DNA of 5,241 nucleotides from positions 1 to 5,241 of the forward strand of contig JAJDBA010000307.1 of the NCBI GenBank assembly GCA_029261675.1. Direction: 5' to 3'. Positions 4,640 to 5,241 of this stretch are shown in pieces; positions within the stretch are counted from its first letter, which is position 1; the number at the start of each line of letters is the position of its first letter. The stretch is from Nitrospinaceae bacterium (GTDB lineage Bacteria; Nitrospinota; Nitrospinia; Nitrospinales; VA-1). The notes beneath the pieces were generated by a model. That model searched no databases. It had not been told where the DNA came from and saw only the letters and a list, made by a program, of their open reading frames with translations. Both the position numbers and the translations under genes were made by a program.

Positions 4640-5241
4640 TTATTCAGGGCCTGCTGTTTGAAAAAGGGCACCTAGATTAATGCTACCGTGTCCTTCCTGC
4701 GGGAAATTGGAAGCATTGGGATCCCCCGGATTCAGGTTTGAAGCCGTGCTATCAGGTGGAAAGAGGACCAAGGTTTCGAGGAAGTTTATGACTGCATCTT
4801 GCCGACCTCTCCCCAACTTAGCGAACTTATTTCGTGATTTCTGCGCTTCCCCACCATGACGCAAAATCACCTCTTTCAAGCTTGTGCTACGTCCATCATG
4901 ACCGTAAGGAGCCGTAGAACCCACACCCCAAAGAGGTTCGGTCATCATTTCTTTTTGCACCGTTCCATCGTAATTAATTTCGTGGAAATTTGGACCGAGA
5001 TCATGTCGTTTGAAATCGGCGAAAATCCATTTCACAAAAAATGGGTCCTTCTTAGGTAGCAATTTAGGCAATGCTTGCCCATCGTCCACAGGTTCAAATA
5101 AAGTTTTGGCCTTAGCGAACATGCGATTAAATATCCCTTTTTTAGGATTAAATTTAGTTTCTACATCCGCAATTCGACGATCCGATTCGACTGTAAGGTT
5201 TGCTTTATGACATTCCAAACAACCAATTTTACGCATCGTTT
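4640..5241 (-). CDS. Di-heme oxidoreductase (DUF1111/DHOR-type), C-terminal part only
   Basis: About 200 residues of a c-type cytochrome running off the window; the frame stays open to the edge, so an internal ATG at 5236-5234 is not the real start. Numbering from that Met, C6-L-E-C9-H10 is a heme c attachment motif. Then follow DFKRHDLG (74-81), TEPLWGVGSTAPYGHDGRST (99-118), where H113 is a plausible heme ligand, LRHGGEA (125-131) and a final helix NFLETL (151-156). This order is typical of the C-terminal heme domain of DUF1111 di-heme oxidoreductases, related to MauG and bacterial cytochrome c peroxidases. Such proteins are exported, and the first heme and signal peptide should lie upstream. 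The tail ends in a GHGSINLGALF segment. It is convergent with aroDE. Natural substrate is unknown. Confidence 0.85.
   Translation of the reverse strand, partial: TMRKIGCLECHKANLTVESDRRIADVETKFNPKKGIFNRMFAKAKTLFEPVDDGQALPKLLPKKDPFFVKWIFADFKRHDLGPNFHEINYDGTVQKEMMTEPLWGVGSTAPYGHDGRSTSLKEVILRHGGEAQKSRNKFAKLGRGRQDAVINFLETLVLFPPDSTASNLNPGDPNASNFPQEGHGSINLGALFQTAGPE

Noticed and set aside
1..5241. CRISPR array, insertion sequence or prophage signal
   Set aside because: No regularly spaced repeats, transposase, integrase or target-site duplications were seen.

Overview
The window comes from a flagellated bacterium with Gram-negative character. It carries filament-cap and chaperone genes, a shikimate-pathway fusion enzyme and a multi-heme periplasmic-type cytochrome. 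Base composition is moderate to slightly AT-rich. The mix (bacterial AroD-AroE fusion, DUF1111-type di-heme oxidoreductase, divergent FliD) would fit a Nitrospinota-, Planctomycetes- or deltaproteobacteria-like genome, but sequence reading alone cannot place it. Nothing suggests a plasmid, phage or insertion sequence.

Layout. (1) Bases 1-357 hold no convincing gene and are unusually rich in dyad symmetry: a perfect 10-bp inverted repeat (93-130), a roughly 100-nt structured element closed by a 7-bp stem and ending in eight T (about 152-256), two hairpins or dyads (287-314 and 321-342), and a long-range inverted repeat (247-261 with 345-358) whose right arm covers the ribosome-binding region and first start-codon base of the next gene. 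(2) Bases 358-2891 are a compact flagellar operon: a divergent fliD with calcium-binding-type DxNxNG repeats, a FlgN/FliT-like export chaperone starting 2 bases after the fliD stop, and an 86-residue protein with a FlgM-N-terminus-like DxVxISSxA motif. (3) Bases 2986-4458 encode a bifunctional 3-dehydroquinate dehydratase/shikimate dehydrogenase (AroDE) with both active sites recognisable. (4) Bases 4459-4639 are a convergent intergenic gap with two hairpins, one of them a 12-bp GC-rich stem beside a run of ten C. (5) Bases 4640-5241, minus strand, are the C-terminal heme domain of a di-heme oxidoreductase whose 5' end lies outside the window.

How they work together. fliD, flgN-like and the 86-aa gene form one transcription and translation unit for completing the flagellar filament: the cap protein, a coiled-coil export chaperone, and a small protein that may belong to the FlgM regulatory circle. 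aroDE performs two consecutive steps of chorismate synthesis and is not obviously linked to motility. The cytochrome is transcribed towards aroDE and is independent of it. The least explained part of the window is the fliD leader, where nested dyads could act as a structured RNA that hides the fliD start, as an operator array, or as an invertible promoter segment.
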